Assembly: GCA_035550215.1 (NCBI GenBank)
Contig: DASZPM010000007.1
Location: 248,001-312,000, forward strand
Source of the DNA: JABDFW01 sp035550215
GTDB taxonomy: Bacteria > Bacteroidota > Bacteroidia > Chitinophagales > Chitinophagaceae
Direction: 5' to 3'
DNA: 64,000 nt
Shown: piece by piece, positions 9,504-18,653 of the stretch
How the letters are laid out: each line of letters starts with the position of its first letter
How positions within the stretch are numbered: the stretch's first letter is position 1
Notes under the pieces: model-generated
Database searches by the model: none
What the model saw: only the letters and a program-made list of their open reading frames with translations
What the model was told of the DNA's origin: nothing
Translations under genes and position numbers: made by a program

Positions 9504-9538
9504 TTGCGTAAAGTTGCGGATAAAAACGTGTTACGCAA
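9504..9538. promoter_or_regulatory. Inverted repeat TTGCGTAA-N19-TTACGCAA in a divergent intergenic region
   Basis: Perfect 8-bp arms at 9504-9511 and 9531-9538 lie just upstream of the DUF2911 start. The motif ACGCAATA from the right arm (9533-9540) occurs again at 9631-9638, running into the GH29 start codon. It could be an operator shared by the divergent genes or chance in AT-rich DNA. Confidence 0.3.
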
Positions 9539-9637
9539 TATTTTTTTTATAAATGGAAACATCGCCGTTTTTAACCAATAATATCAATTTTTTATTATTA
9601 ATTTTTCTGTATTGATTTTAGGTACTAACTACGCAAT

Positions 9638-11068
9638 ATGAAAAAAATACTATTTGCCGTTATATGCCTTGGTATTTTAAAGGCCAACGCACAGGAGAAA
9701 AATAGTTATGTAAGACCCACTGACAGCCTTGTGCTGGAAAAGCTTGCGCACTGGCAGGACATAAAATTTGGGCTTCTTATGCATTGGGGTACATACAGCC
9801 AATGGGGCATTGTGGAGAGCTGGAGCATTTGCCCTGAAGATGAAGGGTGGACACAACGCCGCGGCCCTTATGCAGCCAATTATTTTGAATACAAGAAGGC
9901 CTACGAAAACCTGCAGACTACTTTTAACCCAATCAAATTTGACCCCGCCAAATGGGCTGACGCGGCCGCAGATGCGGGCATGAAGTACGTGGTATTTACT
10001 ACCAAGCACCATGATGGTTTTTGCATGTTTGATACAAAGCAGACTGACTATAAAATAACTTCTCCCAAAACGCCTTTCTCTAAAGACCCTCGTGCAAATA
10101 TTGCCAAAGAAGTATTTGATGCATTCAGGAAAAAAGGTTTTTTAATAGGGGCTTATTTTTCCAAACCTGACTGGCACAGCGATGATTACTGGTGGCCTTA
10201 TTTTCCGCCAAAGGACAGGAATGTAAATTATGACCCGAAAAAATACCCGGAAAGATGGAATGCGTTTAAACAATACACCTATAACCAAATTGAGGAATTA
10301 ATGACGGGTTACGGAAAGATGGATATACTTTGGCTTGACGGCGGCTGGGTAAGACCGTATAAAAGTATTGACAAATCTATTGACTGGCAGCGCACCATAC
10401 CTTACGACCAGGATATTGATATGAAGAAAATAGCTACCATGGCAAGAGAGCATCAGCCAGGCTTATTGGTAGTGGACAGAAGCGTTGGCGGTGAGTTTGA
10501 AAATTACCAAACACCGGAACAAACAGTACCGGGTAAACCCTTAAGTTACCCGTGGGAAACTTGCTTAACTATGGGTAATAGCTGGAGTTATGTACCTAAT
10601 GACCATTACAAAAGCAGCAATCAATTGGTACACCTGCTGATTAAGATTGTTTCAAGGGGAGGCAACTTTTTACTAAATGTAGGCCCTTCGCCTGAAGGCG
10701 ACTGGAGTGATACTGCTTACAGCCGGTTAAAAGAGATAGGAGTATGGATGAAAGTAAATAATGAAGGTATTTATAATTCAAAACCCGTGGCGCCGTATGA
10801 AAAAGATAACATTGTGTACACGCAGTCGAAAGACGGAATGGCCAAATATGTTTTTCTATTGAGCGATGACCAGGAGGAGGATATTACTTTGCCTGCTTCA
10901 ATACCAATAGATGCATCGCTGGTGTCTGCCGGGACAAAAGTTAGCTTGCTGGGAGAAACCGCAACCTGCAAGATTGTAATAAGCAATGGCGAGGCCACAA
11001 TTGCGGTTCCCAAAAAATTACAGGGTAAATTGTGTAAATATGCTGCAGTGTTTAAAGTGATTGATTAG
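9638..11068 (+). CDS. GH29 alpha-L-fucosidase, exported
   Basis: A 476-residue protein with a signal peptide (MKKILFAVICLGILKANAQ). GH29 hallmarks follow in order: FGLLMHWGTYS, the KYVVFTTKHHDGFCMFDT block with its HHDGF motif, DILWLDGGW with the expected nucleophile Asp234, and LLNVGPSPEGDW. A short beta-sandwich C-terminus follows. It should release alpha-linked L-fucose from glycans in the periplasm or outside the cell. The GH106 gene nearby suggests use of deoxyhexose-rich plant or algal polymers, although this gene is separate from that operon. Confidence 0.92.
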   Translation: MKKILFAVICLGILKANAQEKNSYVRPTDSLVLEKLAHWQDIKFGLLMHWGTYSQWGIVESWSICPEDEGWTQRRGPYAANYFEYKKAYENLQTTFNPIKFDPAKWADAAADAGMKYVVFTTKHHDGFCMFDTKQTDYKITSPKTPFSKDPRANIAKEVFDAFRKKGFLIGAYFSKPDWHSDDYWWPYFPPKDRNVNYDPKKYPERWNAFKQYTYNQIEELMTGYGKMDILWLDGGWVRPYKSIDKSIDWQRTIPYDQDIDMKKIATMAREHQPGLLVVDRSVGGEFENYQTPEQTVPGKPLSYPWETCLTMGNSWSYVPNDHYKSSNQLVHLLIKIVSRGGNFLLNVGPSPEGDWSDTAYSRLKEIGVWMKVNNEGIYNSKPVAPYEKDNIVYTQSKDGMAKYVFLLSDDQEEDITLPASIPIDASLVSAGTKVSLLGETATCKIVISNGEATIAVPKKLQGKLCKYAAVFKVID

Positions 11069-11086
11069 CCCGCCGTTAAGTGCTGG

Positions 11087-11821
11087 TCAATTTGTCATAA
11101 ATAAATAATAATCTTTCAATAACGCTGTAAACTCCGGTGTGTAGCTATTATCGCCGTTTTTAATGGTGACTTCAGTTTCTTCGGCGACTTTTTTAGTTCT
11201 TCCAAAAAATAAAATGCTCCTGAAGTAGTTATGCTTTGGTGTTTGTTTTACGGAAATTTTTTTAAGCAGGTAAAAGCTTTTAGCAATAGCGATACTTTCA
11301 AAATACGTTGTACGGTGAAAGGGAAGGAGTATGCCAAAAAGCCCATTATCGCTTAAAACCTTGTCAATAGCCAACAAAAGATCTTCAAGACTTAATTCGC
11401 TGCAGTGCAGCGCAAGGTTTCGTCTGCCGTCAATACTCTTTAAATCATTTTCAAAAAAAGGAGGGTTGCTTATAATAAAGTTAAATAATTGGTTAGGGGA
11501 TTGTTGCACAAATTCTTGCGCCGAAGTATGATGTACTGTTAATCTTTCTTTCCATGGCGATGCCGCAAAGTTTTCTGCTGCCTGTTGTGCTGCTGCTCTG
11601 TCAATTTCCACAGATTCAATTACTGCTGCATCGTTTTCCTGGGCGCACATTAATGAGAGAAGCCCCGTTCCGGCGCCTATATCAAGTATGTGCATGTTAT
11701 CTTTACCCGCAATAAAATCAGCCGCCACAGCGCCAAACAGGCATGCATCTGTGCATACTTTCATGGCGCAATTGTCTTGTTGTACGGTAAACTGTTTAAA
11801 CCGGAAATAATTGTTAGGCAT
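11087..11821 (-). CDS. trmN6: tRNA1(Val) (adenine(37)-N6)-methyltransferase
   Basis: A 244-residue class I SAM-dependent methyltransferase. The N-terminal FRFKQFTVQQDNCAMKV and the block TDACLFGA are typical of the YfiC/TrmN6 family. Motif I is LDIGAGTGLLSL and the catalytic N6-adenine motif NPPFF is intact. It methylates A37 of tRNA1-Val in E. coli; the same role is inferred here. It starts 8 bp after the VOC gene on the minus strand, so the two are probably one transcript. Confidence 0.88.
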   Translation of the reverse strand: MPNNYFRFKQFTVQQDNCAMKVCTDACLFGAVAADFIAGKDNMHILDIGAGTGLLSLMCAQENDAAVIESVEIDRAAAQQAAENFAASPWKERLTVHHTSAQEFVQQSPNQLFNFIISNPPFFENDLKSIDGRRNLALHCSELSLEDLLLAIDKVLSDNGLFGILLPFHRTTYFESIAIAKSFYLLKKISVKQTPKHNYFRSILFFGRTKKVAEETEVTIKNGDNSYTPEFTALLKDYYLFMTN

Positions 11822-11829
11822 GGCGTTGT

Positions 11830-12318
11830 TTAGTGAGAAATTTCAGCCAGCAGGTCAGGTATGTCCAAATGTTCAGTAACCATGTGCAGGTTGCCATCTT
11901 TATCAACAGGCCAAAGTTCCTTTGGTTTATCCCAATATAATTCTACACCATTACCATCGGGGTCGTCCAAATAAATAGCTTCAGATACGCCGTGGTCTGA
12001 TGCGCCTGTTAATGGGTACCTGGCATCAATCAACCGTTTTAACACTATTGCTAAATCCCTGCGCGTTGGATATAATATAGCTGTGTGAAATAATCCCGGA
12101 GCGTTTGCTGGCGCAGGTGCAGCGCCTTTGCTGTACCACGTGTTTAACCCGATGTGGTGGTGGTAACCCCCGGCAGAAATAAAAACTGCCTGGCTGCCAT
12201 ATCGCTCTATTATTTCAAAACCCAGCAGGTCGTGATAGAATGACAGCGCTTTGTCAATATCCGACACCTTGAGATGCACATGGCCTATTCTTGTACCGGC
12301 GGGGACTGTATAGTTCAT
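11830..12318 (-). CDS. VOC family protein (glyoxalase / ring-cleavage dioxygenase fold)
   Basis: A 162-residue single VOC module. Possible metal ligands are in GHVHLKVSD (His15), GLFHTA (His78) and GVELYWD (Glu126), and YHHHIGLNTW fits the CatE-like extradiol dioxygenase subgroup. The usual name would be glyoxalase/bleomycin resistance protein. The substrate cannot be told from sequence. It sits between sdhB and trmN6 but is separated from sdhB by a terminator. Confidence 0.75.
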   Translation of the reverse strand: MNYTVPAGTRIGHVHLKVSDIDKALSFYHDLLGFEIIERYGSQAVFISAGGYHHHIGLNTWYSKGAAPAPANAPGLFHTAILYPTRRDLAIVLKRLIDARYPLTGASDHGVSEAIYLDDPDGNGVELYWDKPKELWPVDKDGNLHMVTEHLDIPDLLAEISH

Positions 12319-12418
12319 AATTATGCTTTGATAAATGCAAAGGTGGCTAGATAAAACAATAAAAATTAGCTAAACAAGTAAAAATATAGTTGATTACCCG
12401 GAGGTAAGTTGAACAAAA

Positions 12419-12443
12419 AACCGCTTCGGTAAACGAAACGGTT
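12419..12443 (-). terminator. Terminator of the sdhCAB operon
   Basis: Arms AACCGCTTCG (12419-12428) and CGAAACGGTT (12434-12443) pair with one mismatch on a 5-base loop. On the minus strand the second arm runs into a T stretch. It lies 33 bp beyond the sdhB stop. Confidence 0.75.
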
Positions 12444-12475
12444 AAATGTTTTTATTCAATCAATCAGTAGACCTT

Positions 12476-13240
12476 TTATTCATCGTCCGTTACGCCCGCA
12501 AACAGGTATTCTTTATTAAGCCTTGCAATGTTTGTTATAGAGATACCCTTTGGACAGGTAGCTTCGCAGGCACCTGTAGCAGTGCAGGCCCCAAAACCCT
12601 CCTTATCCATTTGGGCAATCATGCCCATAACGCGGGTTTTTCTTTCTGGGTCACCTTGCGGCAGCATAGCCAGGTGAGATACTTTAGCACCAACAAACAA
12701 CAGTGCAGAACTGTTTTTACAAGCTGCAACGCAGGCCCCGCAGCCAATGCATGCTGCAGCGGCAAAAGCCTCATCAGCTTTATGCTTTTCTATAGGTAAC
12801 GAGTTAGCGTCAACAGCATTACCTGTGTTTACCGATATGTAGCCCCCAGCTTGTATAATACGATCAAAAGCGGAACGGTCTGTTACCAGGTCTTTTATCA
12901 CGGGGAAAGCTTTTGCCCTCCACGGCTCCACAGTTATGGTATCGCCATCTTTAAAAGCGCGCATGTGTAACTGGCAGGTTGTATTTTGCTGCCAGGGGCC
13001 ATGCGGCTTACCGTCTATGTACATGCTGCACATACCGCAAATGCCTTCGCGGCAGTCGTGGTCAAAGGCAATAGGGTCCCTACCTTCATTAATCAAACGT
13101 TCGTTCAGTACATCAAACATTTCAAGAAATGACATTTCAGAAGAAATGTCCGAAACCTTAAATGTTTCAAAACCACCCTGGCTGTCCTTGTTTTTTTGCC
13201 TCCACACTTTTAAAGTGAGGTTCATTGTATAATGTTCCAT
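12476..13240 (-). CDS. sdhB: Succinate dehydrogenase / fumarate reductase iron-sulfur subunit
   Basis: A 254-residue protein with the 2Fe-2S ligands in CREGICGMC, a 4Fe-4S cluster in CIGCGACVAACKN and the second cysteine set in CTATGACEATCPKG. It carries electrons between the SdhA flavin and the membrane cytochrome b at the inner face of the cytoplasmic membrane. Last gene of sdhCAB on the minus strand, 61 bp after sdhA. The short form without a fourth subunit is the usual Bacteroidota type. Confidence 0.96.
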   Translation of the reverse strand: MEHYTMNLTLKVWRQKNKDSQGGFETFKVSDISSEMSFLEMFDVLNERLINEGRDPIAFDHDCREGICGMCSMYIDGKPHGPWQQNTTCQLHMRAFKDGDTITVEPWRAKAFPVIKDLVTDRSAFDRIIQAGGYISVNTGNAVDANSLPIEKHKADEAFAAAACIGCGACVAACKNSSALLFVGAKVSHLAMLPQGDPERKTRVMGMIAQMDKEGFGACTATGACEATCPKGISITNIARLNKEYLFAGVTDDE

Positions 13241-13301
13241 TCCTCAGGAATTTGAAAATTTAAAATTTGAAAACCTGCTCAACCGGCCGCAAATGCTTTT
13301 T

Positions 13302-15275
13302 CTATTTATAGTTTCTTTGTGTTGGTTTTATCACTTCATAATCCAGGGTTTCTTTATGCAGTTCCCAGTCATGGTTGCCCTTATACTCCCAAGCTGCCAC
13401 GTACATAAAGTTTACATCATCACGCAACGCCTCGCCATCAGGTGTCTGGTATTCTTCCCTAAAATGCCCGCCGCAGCTTTCATTACGGTGCAGAGCGTCT
13501 TTACACATTAATTCTCCTAATTCAATAAAGTCAGCCACACGTCCCGCTTTGTCCAACTCGGGGTTTAATTCATTTACTTCACCGGGTATGCGCACATCAC
13601 TCCAAAATGCTTTTTTCAACTCCTGTATTTCAGTAATGGCCTGCTGTAAACCCTCTGCGTTACGGGCCATACCGCACTTATCCCACATTATTTTACCGAG
13701 CTTTTTATGAAACGATTCCACGCTTGTATTACCCTTAATGCTCATTAATGTATTTATGCGGTCACTCACGGCTTTCTCTGCTGCAATAAATGCTTCATGG
13801 TCAGTGGCTATAGGCTTGGCATAGATTTCATCAGCCAGGTAGTTACCGAGTGTATAAGGTATTACAAAATAACCGTCTGCAAGCCCCTGCATCAGCGCAC
13901 TTGCGCCCAGGCGGTTTGCGCCATGGTCGCTAAAGTTGGCCTCGCCCAGCGCATATAAGCCTTTTACATTGGTTTGCAGCTCATAATCCACCCACAGGCC
14001 ACCCATTGTATAGTGTACGGCGGGATAGATACGCATAGGAACCTCGTAGGGGTTTTCGCCGGTAATCTTTTCGTACATATCAAACAGGTTACCGTATTTT
14101 TCTTTCACTACATCCACCCCGTGATGCCGTACATCCTCCGCCGAAGGGTTTTCTATGCCATGTTTGCTGCATTCAATCCTGCCATAGCGTTCGATGGCAG
14201 AAGAGTAGTCAAGATAAACAGCCTGTTTGCTGCTGCCCACGCCGTAACCCGCATCGCACCTTTCCTTGGCTGCACGGCTGGCAACGTCACGCGGTACAAG
14301 GTTGCCAAAGGCCGGGTATCTTCTCTCCAAATAATAATCTCTTTCATCCTCGGGTATCTCATTAGCCCTTCTTGTATCTCCCTGCTTTTTAGGCACCCAT
14401 ATACGGCCATCATTACGTAATGATTCAGACATAAGCGTTAACTTACTCTGATGGTCGCCGCTAACCGGTATACAGGTTGGATGTATTTGAGTGTAACAGG
14501 GGTTACCAAAGTAGGCGCCGGCCTTATGTGCCTTCCATGCCGCGGTTACGTTACTGCCCATGGCGTTGGTTGACAGGTAAAACACGTTGCCGTAGCCGCC
14601 GCTGCATAGCAATACCGCGTGGCCAAAATGTCTTTCAAGCTTGCCTGTAATAAGGTCTTTGGCAATAATACCGCGTGCCTTGCCGTCAATCTTTACAATT
14701 TCCAGCATTTCGTGGCGGTTATACATTTTTACATTACCTATTGCTATTTGCCTTTCAAGCGCCTGGTATGCGCCGATTAATAACTGCTGCCCTGTTTGGC
14801 CTGCGGCATAAAAGGTACGCTGCACCTGTACGCCTCCAAAACTGCGGTTGCTTAGCATGCCGCCATATTCCCTTGCAAACGGTACTCCCTGGGCAACACA
14901 CTGGTCAATGATATTCGCGCTTACTTCAGACAGGCGATAGACGTTACTTTCCCTTGAGCGGTAGTCGCCACCTTTAATTGTATCGTAAAATAAACGGAAT
15001 ACACTGTCGCCATCATTCTGGTAGTTTTTCGCGGCGTTAATACCACCCTGTGCGGCAATGCTGTGTGCGCGCCGCGGAGAATCCTGGAAACAAAACGCTT
15101 TTACTTTGTACCCAAGTTCACCCAGGCTGGCTGCAGCGCTGGCGCCTGCCAACCCTGTGCCAATAACAATCACTTCAAGCTTGCGCTTGTTGGCAGGATT
15201 AACCAGTTTGCAATGGCCTTTATATTCTGTCCACTTTTCATCTAAAGGCCCGGCAGGAATTTTTGCATCTATCAT
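13302..15275 (-). CDS. sdhA: Succinate dehydrogenase / fumarate reductase flavoprotein subunit
   Basis: A 657-residue protein with an N-terminal FAD-binding fold (VIVIGTGLAGASAAASLGELG), the flavinylation site in RRAHSIAAQGG, the substrate region HPTCIP and the C-terminal NRLGASALMQGLADG. It oxidises succinate to fumarate, or the reverse. The length and the MIDAKIPAGPL N-terminus match the form used by Bacteroidota with a five-helix single cytochrome b subunit. In order, it follows sdhC (75-bp gap) and precedes sdhB. Confidence 0.97.
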   Translation of the reverse strand: MIDAKIPAGPLDEKWTEYKGHCKLVNPANKRKLEVIVIGTGLAGASAAASLGELGYKVKAFCFQDSPRRAHSIAAQGGINAAKNYQNDGDSVFRLFYDTIKGGDYRSRESNVYRLSEVSANIIDQCVAQGVPFAREYGGMLSNRSFGGVQVQRTFYAAGQTGQQLLIGAYQALERQIAIGNVKMYNRHEMLEIVKIDGKARGIIAKDLITGKLERHFGHAVLLCSGGYGNVFYLSTNAMGSNVTAAWKAHKAGAYFGNPCYTQIHPTCIPVSGDHQSKLTLMSESLRNDGRIWVPKKQGDTRRANEIPEDERDYYLERRYPAFGNLVPRDVASRAAKERCDAGYGVGSSKQAVYLDYSSAIERYGRIECSKHGIENPSAEDVRHHGVDVVKEKYGNLFDMYEKITGENPYEVPMRIYPAVHYTMGGLWVDYELQTNVKGLYALGEANFSDHGANRLGASALMQGLADGYFVIPYTLGNYLADEIYAKPIATDHEAFIAAEKAVSDRINTLMSIKGNTSVESFHKKLGKIMWDKCGMARNAEGLQQAITEIQELKKAFWSDVRIPGEVNELNPELDKAGRVADFIELGELMCKDALHRNESCGGHFREEYQTPDGEALRDDVNFMYVAAWEYKGNHDWELHKETLDYEVIKPTQRNYK

Positions 15276-15350
15276 ACACCAGTGATTTTTATACGTGAGC
15301 CCGCAACTACGGGCATAAAACGTTAATTATTGTGCAAGAACTGTTATCAA

Positions 15351-16043
15351 TTACTGAATCCATCCTAAATAAAAACTTACAGGCATCATGGCAAAGGCAA
15401 GCGGAACAATAATAGAAAACCCATAACCAATACTGGTAAGCATAGCGTTATAACGCTTATTATGCACACCCAGGCTCCTGAATGCACTTTGAAAGCCATG
15501 TGCAAGGTGATAGGCGAGGGAGATACAGCCAAGCACATAAATTATTACCAATGTTATGTTTGAAAAGGCCTCCTTCATTAATGAATACAAGTCATGGTAT
15601 TCCCTGCCGGGGGCATCATCGTAAGTAGCCACTTGCATCGTCATAAAACGGGATGGTATCCAAAAATTTATCCAGTGTACAACAAGAAATAATAAGATAA
15701 GCGTACCCAGCAAACCCATACTACGGCTGTACCATTTACTGCCCCGGTTGCCATAACTAACAGCATAGCCAATACCACGTTTGCTGCGGTTGCTAACCTC
15801 AAGGGCAAGGCCCTGGATGATGTGAATGAAGATAAAAACAAATAATCCTATCTCTAATATCCTTATCACTACCATTGAACCCATAAAGTGGGCCGCCTTG
15901 TTAAACATTTCTCCCCCATCGTTTGCCCAGATACAGGCATTTAGGCCTACATGTACTACTAAAAACAAAATGAGGAAAATACCCGTTAAACCCATTACTA
16001 TTTTTCTCCCGATGGAAGAAGTAAACACTTTTTTCCAGGTCAT
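15351..16043 (-). CDS. sdhC: Succinate dehydrogenase cytochrome b subunit
   Basis: A 230-residue membrane protein with about five hydrophobic helices, beginning MTWKKVFTSSIGRKIVMGLTG. Candidate haem histidines are HVGLN, HIIQG, HWINF and HLAHGF. As a single cytochrome b anchoring SdhAB and passing electrons to menaquinone, it takes the place of separate SdhC and SdhD. First gene of the operon, 30 bp downstream of a Bacteroidota -7 box. Confidence 0.95.
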   Translation of the reverse strand: MTWKKVFTSSIGRKIVMGLTGIFLILFLVVHVGLNACIWANDGGEMFNKAAHFMGSMVVIRILEIGLFVFIFIHIIQGLALEVSNRSKRGIGYAVSYGNRGSKWYSRSMGLLGTLILLFLVVHWINFWIPSRFMTMQVATYDDAPGREYHDLYSLMKEAFSNITLVIIYVLGCISLAYHLAHGFQSAFRSLGVHNKRYNAMLTSIGYGFSIIVPLAFAMMPVSFYLGWIQ

Positions 16044-16073
16044 AAAGCAAGATTGGAATGATTAGATCGGGTG

Positions 16074-16081
16074 CAAAAGTA
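16074..16081 (-). promoter_or_regulatory. Probable -7 box of sdhCAB (TACTTTTG)
   Basis: Matches the Bacteroidota consensus TAnnTTTG in full on the minus strand and lies 30 bp before the sdhC start. No good -33 TTG at the usual distance. Confidence 0.55.
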
Positions 16082-16201
16082 CTACACGAACGGCAAATTT
16101 GTATTGCTAAAAAATAATTTTGAACAAGATGTGTTTATAACCTGTTACTTATCATCTTTTTCCGTTCATCTAAAAAAAGCGTCCAACACGATTACATTGT
16201 T

Positions 16202-16209
16202 TATTTTTG
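16202..16209 (+). promoter_or_regulatory. TAnnTTTG box ending 5 bp before a start codon
   Basis: TATTTTTG matches the Bacteroidota -7 consensus in full. With the usual spacing, transcription would begin at or next to the ATG at 16215, giving a leaderless message for the permease. Confidence 0.4.
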
Positions 16210-16214
16210 AAATA

Positions 16215-17468
16215 ATGAAATTACTGAGCATACTATGGAATAGCTTTAGGATGAGCGTGCAAGAGCTTAACAACAATAAGTTGCGCAGTTCTCTCTCCCT
16301 CATTGGTATTGCCTTTGGTATATTTTGTATTATAGGCGTTTTGGCTACCGTTGACAGCCTGAAGAAAAAGGTGCAGACAGACATAATGGCTCTTGGGTCT
16401 AACACTATTTATATCGATAAATGGCAATATGCAGGTGGGCCGGACTACCCCTGGTGGAAATTCGTTAACAGGCCGGAACCAAAATTTAGCGAAATAAAAT
16501 TTATTAAAGAAAAAAGCAGCCTGGCGTCAGCGGTTTGTTACAGCATTGGCACCAATTCAAATTTATTATATGGTAACTTCCAGATAAATAATATTACAGT
16601 TAATGGTGTTTCGGAAGAATTTACAGACATCCAGAAGGTGGACATAGCAGTCGGAAGATATTTGACTGAAAACGAATTTGCGCGGGGCAATCCTGTTACA
16701 GTAATAGGTTATGAAAATGCTATTAACCTGTTTGGCTCTGCGGAAAGGGCTTTGGGCAAAGTGGTAATTTTTGATGGGCATCACGAAACCGTAGTAGGGG
16801 TAATTGCCAAGCAGGGGCAAAGTATGATAGGCAGCCCTTTTGATTTTGACCACTGCACTATTGTAACATACCGCAACTTTGCCAGTATGTACAATGTAAA
16901 TGATAATGATTTTCAACCTGTTATAATGGTTAAGGCTAAAGATGGCGTTTCAAGTACAGCCCTTGTTGAAGAACTGGAGGGTATAATGCGCCAGCTTAGA
17001 AAGCTTAGCCCTACAGAAGATGACAACTTTGCTCTAAACGATATTAACGTCCTTAGTCAGAATACTGAAGGTCTTTTTGCATCGCTCAATATAGGCGGGT
17101 GGGCAATTGCTGGCCTAAGCCTGCTGGTTGGCGCTTTTGGTGTCGCCAATATTATGTTTGTTACCGTACGTGAACGTACCAGCCAGATAGGCCTTAAAAA
17201 GGCAGTTGGAGCAAAAAAAAGGACCATATTAACTGAATTCCTATTGGAAAGCGCATTCCTATGCGTAGTAGGGGGGCTGGTGGGTTTGTTTTTTGTTTGG
17301 ATTCTTACCGCCGGTTTAAGTACAATAATGCCTTTCTCAATCGGCATCGCTTCTAATATAATAATACTGGCTTTCAGTATTTGTGTTGGCCTGGGCATCT
17401 TATCAGGCATTATCCCCGCATCAATTGCTGCCAAAATGAACCCAGTAGTTGCTATAAGGAGTAAGTAA
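16215..17468 (+). CDS. ABC transporter permease, MacB/FtsX type
   Basis: The start is taken at 16215 (MKLLSILWNSFRMSVQEL); the open frame extends 48 codons further but that part is not family-like. The 417-residue protein has the standard layout: one helix after NKLRSSLSLIGIAFGIFCIIG, a large periplasmic MacB_PCD domain (about residues 45-270), then three C-terminal helices with the FtsX motif RERTSQIGLKKAVGAKK between the first two. It would export or act mechanically together with an ATPase that is not in the window. Diverges from sdhC. Confidence 0.88.
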   Translation: MKLLSILWNSFRMSVQELNNNKLRSSLSLIGIAFGIFCIIGVLATVDSLKKKVQTDIMALGSNTIYIDKWQYAGGPDYPWWKFVNRPEPKFSEIKFIKEKSSLASAVCYSIGTNSNLLYGNFQINNITVNGVSEEFTDIQKVDIAVGRYLTENEFARGNPVTVIGYENAINLFGSAERALGKVVIFDGHHETVVGVIAKQGQSMIGSPFDFDHCTIVTYRNFASMYNVNDNDFQPVIMVKAKDGVSSTALVEELEGIMRQLRKLSPTEDDNFALNDINVLSQNTEGLFASLNIGGWAIAGLSLLVGAFGVANIMFVTVRERTSQIGLKKAVGAKKRTILTEFLLESAFLCVVGGLVGLFFVWILTAGLSTIMPFSIGIASNIIILAFSICVGLGILSGIIPASIAAKMNPVVAIRSK

Positions 17469-17492
17469 CCTGTTGAACAGGTTGCGCTTTTT
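17467..17492 (+). terminator. Possible weak terminator after the permease gene
   Basis: AACCTGTT and AACAGGTT (17467-17483) form a tight inverted repeat overlapping the permease stop codon, followed by GCGC and five T. The very short loop makes it weak. Confidence 0.35.
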
Positions 17493-17510
17493 CACAAAAA
17501 AGAAAATGGA

Positions 17511-17518
17511 TATTTTTG
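17511..17518 (+). promoter_or_regulatory. TAnnTTTG box ending 4 bp before tsaD
   Basis: TATTTTTG is a full match to the Bacteroidota -7 consensus, with only CCGG between it and the ATG at 17523. This implies a leaderless transcript if it is used. Confidence 0.4.
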
Positions 17519-17522
17519 CCGG

Positions 17523-18605
17523 ATGAATGATGATGTGAACAAAGTTGCTTCGTCTGCAAAACAAAATAATGCATATTTACAATCGATTGAACAGGGTGAT
17601 GAAGCGGTTACTATTCTTGCCATTGAGTCCTCCTGTGATGAAACATCGGCTTCGGTTTGCCTAAACGGCAAAATTCTTTCCAACTTTATAGCTAACCAAA
17701 AAGTGCATGAGCAATACGGTGGTGTGGTGCCTGAGCTTGCCAGCCGCGCCCACATGCAAAACATTGTCCCGGTGGTTAATACAGCGCTTACGGCTGCAAA
17801 CTGTAACCTGGACAACGTATCGGCAATAGCCTTTACACAGGCGCCCGGTTTAATAGGCAGTTTGCTGGTAGGGGCACAGTTTGCAAAATCACTGGCCCTG
17901 GCGCTAGATAAACCATTAATTGCAGTGCATCACATGCAGGCACATGTACTGGCTAATTTGATAGATGCGCCAAGGCCATCATTCCCTTTTCTTTGTCTTA
18001 CCGTAAGTGGGGGACATACACAAATAGTATTAGCTACATCGCCGCTAAACCTGCAGGTCATCGGCCAAACTATTGATGATGCAGCTGGTGAAGCATTTGA
18101 TAAAACGGCTAAACTGCTGGGTTTGCCTTACCCCGGCGGCCCGCTGGTAGATAAATATGCCCAACAGGGTAACCCCCTGGCATTTAAGTTTGCCGAACCA
18201 CAAATACCCGGCCTTGATTTTTCTTTCAGTGGCTTAAAAACATCAGTATTGTACTTTTTGCAGGCGCAGGTAAAAAAAGACCCGGATTTTATTCAAAATA
18301 ACCTTGTTGATTTGTGTGCTTCTGTTCAGCACACCATCATCAATATTCTTTTAAAGAAGTTAAGAAAAGCCATTTTACAAACCGGTGTAACACATGTATG
18401 TATTGCAGGTGGAGTGAGTGCCAACAGCGGCTTGCGTAAAGCATTAAAAGAAATGGGAGAGAAGTATGGCTGGAAGACTTATATACCTGCCTTTCAATAC
18501 TGCACAGATAACGCCGCAATGATAGCGATTACAGCGCATTATAAATACATGGCTGGGCAGTTTGCCGAACTAAGTGAAAGCCCTGCGGCGCGTGCAGAAT
18601 GGTAA
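17523..18605 (+). CDS. tsaD: tRNA N6-adenosine threonylcarbamoyltransferase TsaD
   Basis: A 360-residue protein. The family core begins at about residue 31 (TILAIESSCDETSAS) and has the metal-site histidines in VHHMQAHVLA, the nucleotide loop LTVSGGHTQ, and FKTAKLLGL-type and CIAGGVSANSGLR motifs. It transfers threonylcarbamoyl to A37 of ANN-decoding tRNAs, together with TsaB, TsaE and TsaC, which are not in the window. The first about 30 residues are an extension without recognisable features, but no later in-frame ATG precedes the conserved core, so 17523 is kept as the start. Confidence 0.95.
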   Translation: MNDDVNKVASSAKQNNAYLQSIEQGDEAVTILAIESSCDETSASVCLNGKILSNFIANQKVHEQYGGVVPELASRAHMQNIVPVVNTALTAANCNLDNVSAIAFTQAPGLIGSLLVGAQFAKSLALALDKPLIAVHHMQAHVLANLIDAPRPSFPFLCLTVSGGHTQIVLATSPLNLQVIGQTIDDAAGEAFDKTAKLLGLPYPGGPLVDKYAQQGNPLAFKFAEPQIPGLDFSFSGLKTSVLYFLQAQVKKDPDFIQNNLVDLCASVQHTIINILLKKLRKAILQTGVTHVCIAGGVSANSGLRKALKEMGEKYGWKTYIPAFQYCTDNAAMIAITAHYKYMAGQFAELSESPAARAEW

Positions 18606-18623
18606 CTTTCAAACATCTTTCAG

Positions 18624-18631
18624 TATGTTTG
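18624..18631 (+). promoter_or_regulatory. Probable -7 box (TATGTTTG)
   Basis: Full TAnnTTTG match 22 bp upstream of the ATG at 18654. No convincing -33 TTG. Confidence 0.4.
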
Positions 18632-18653
18632 CTGCCTACTAAATTACCGGCTG

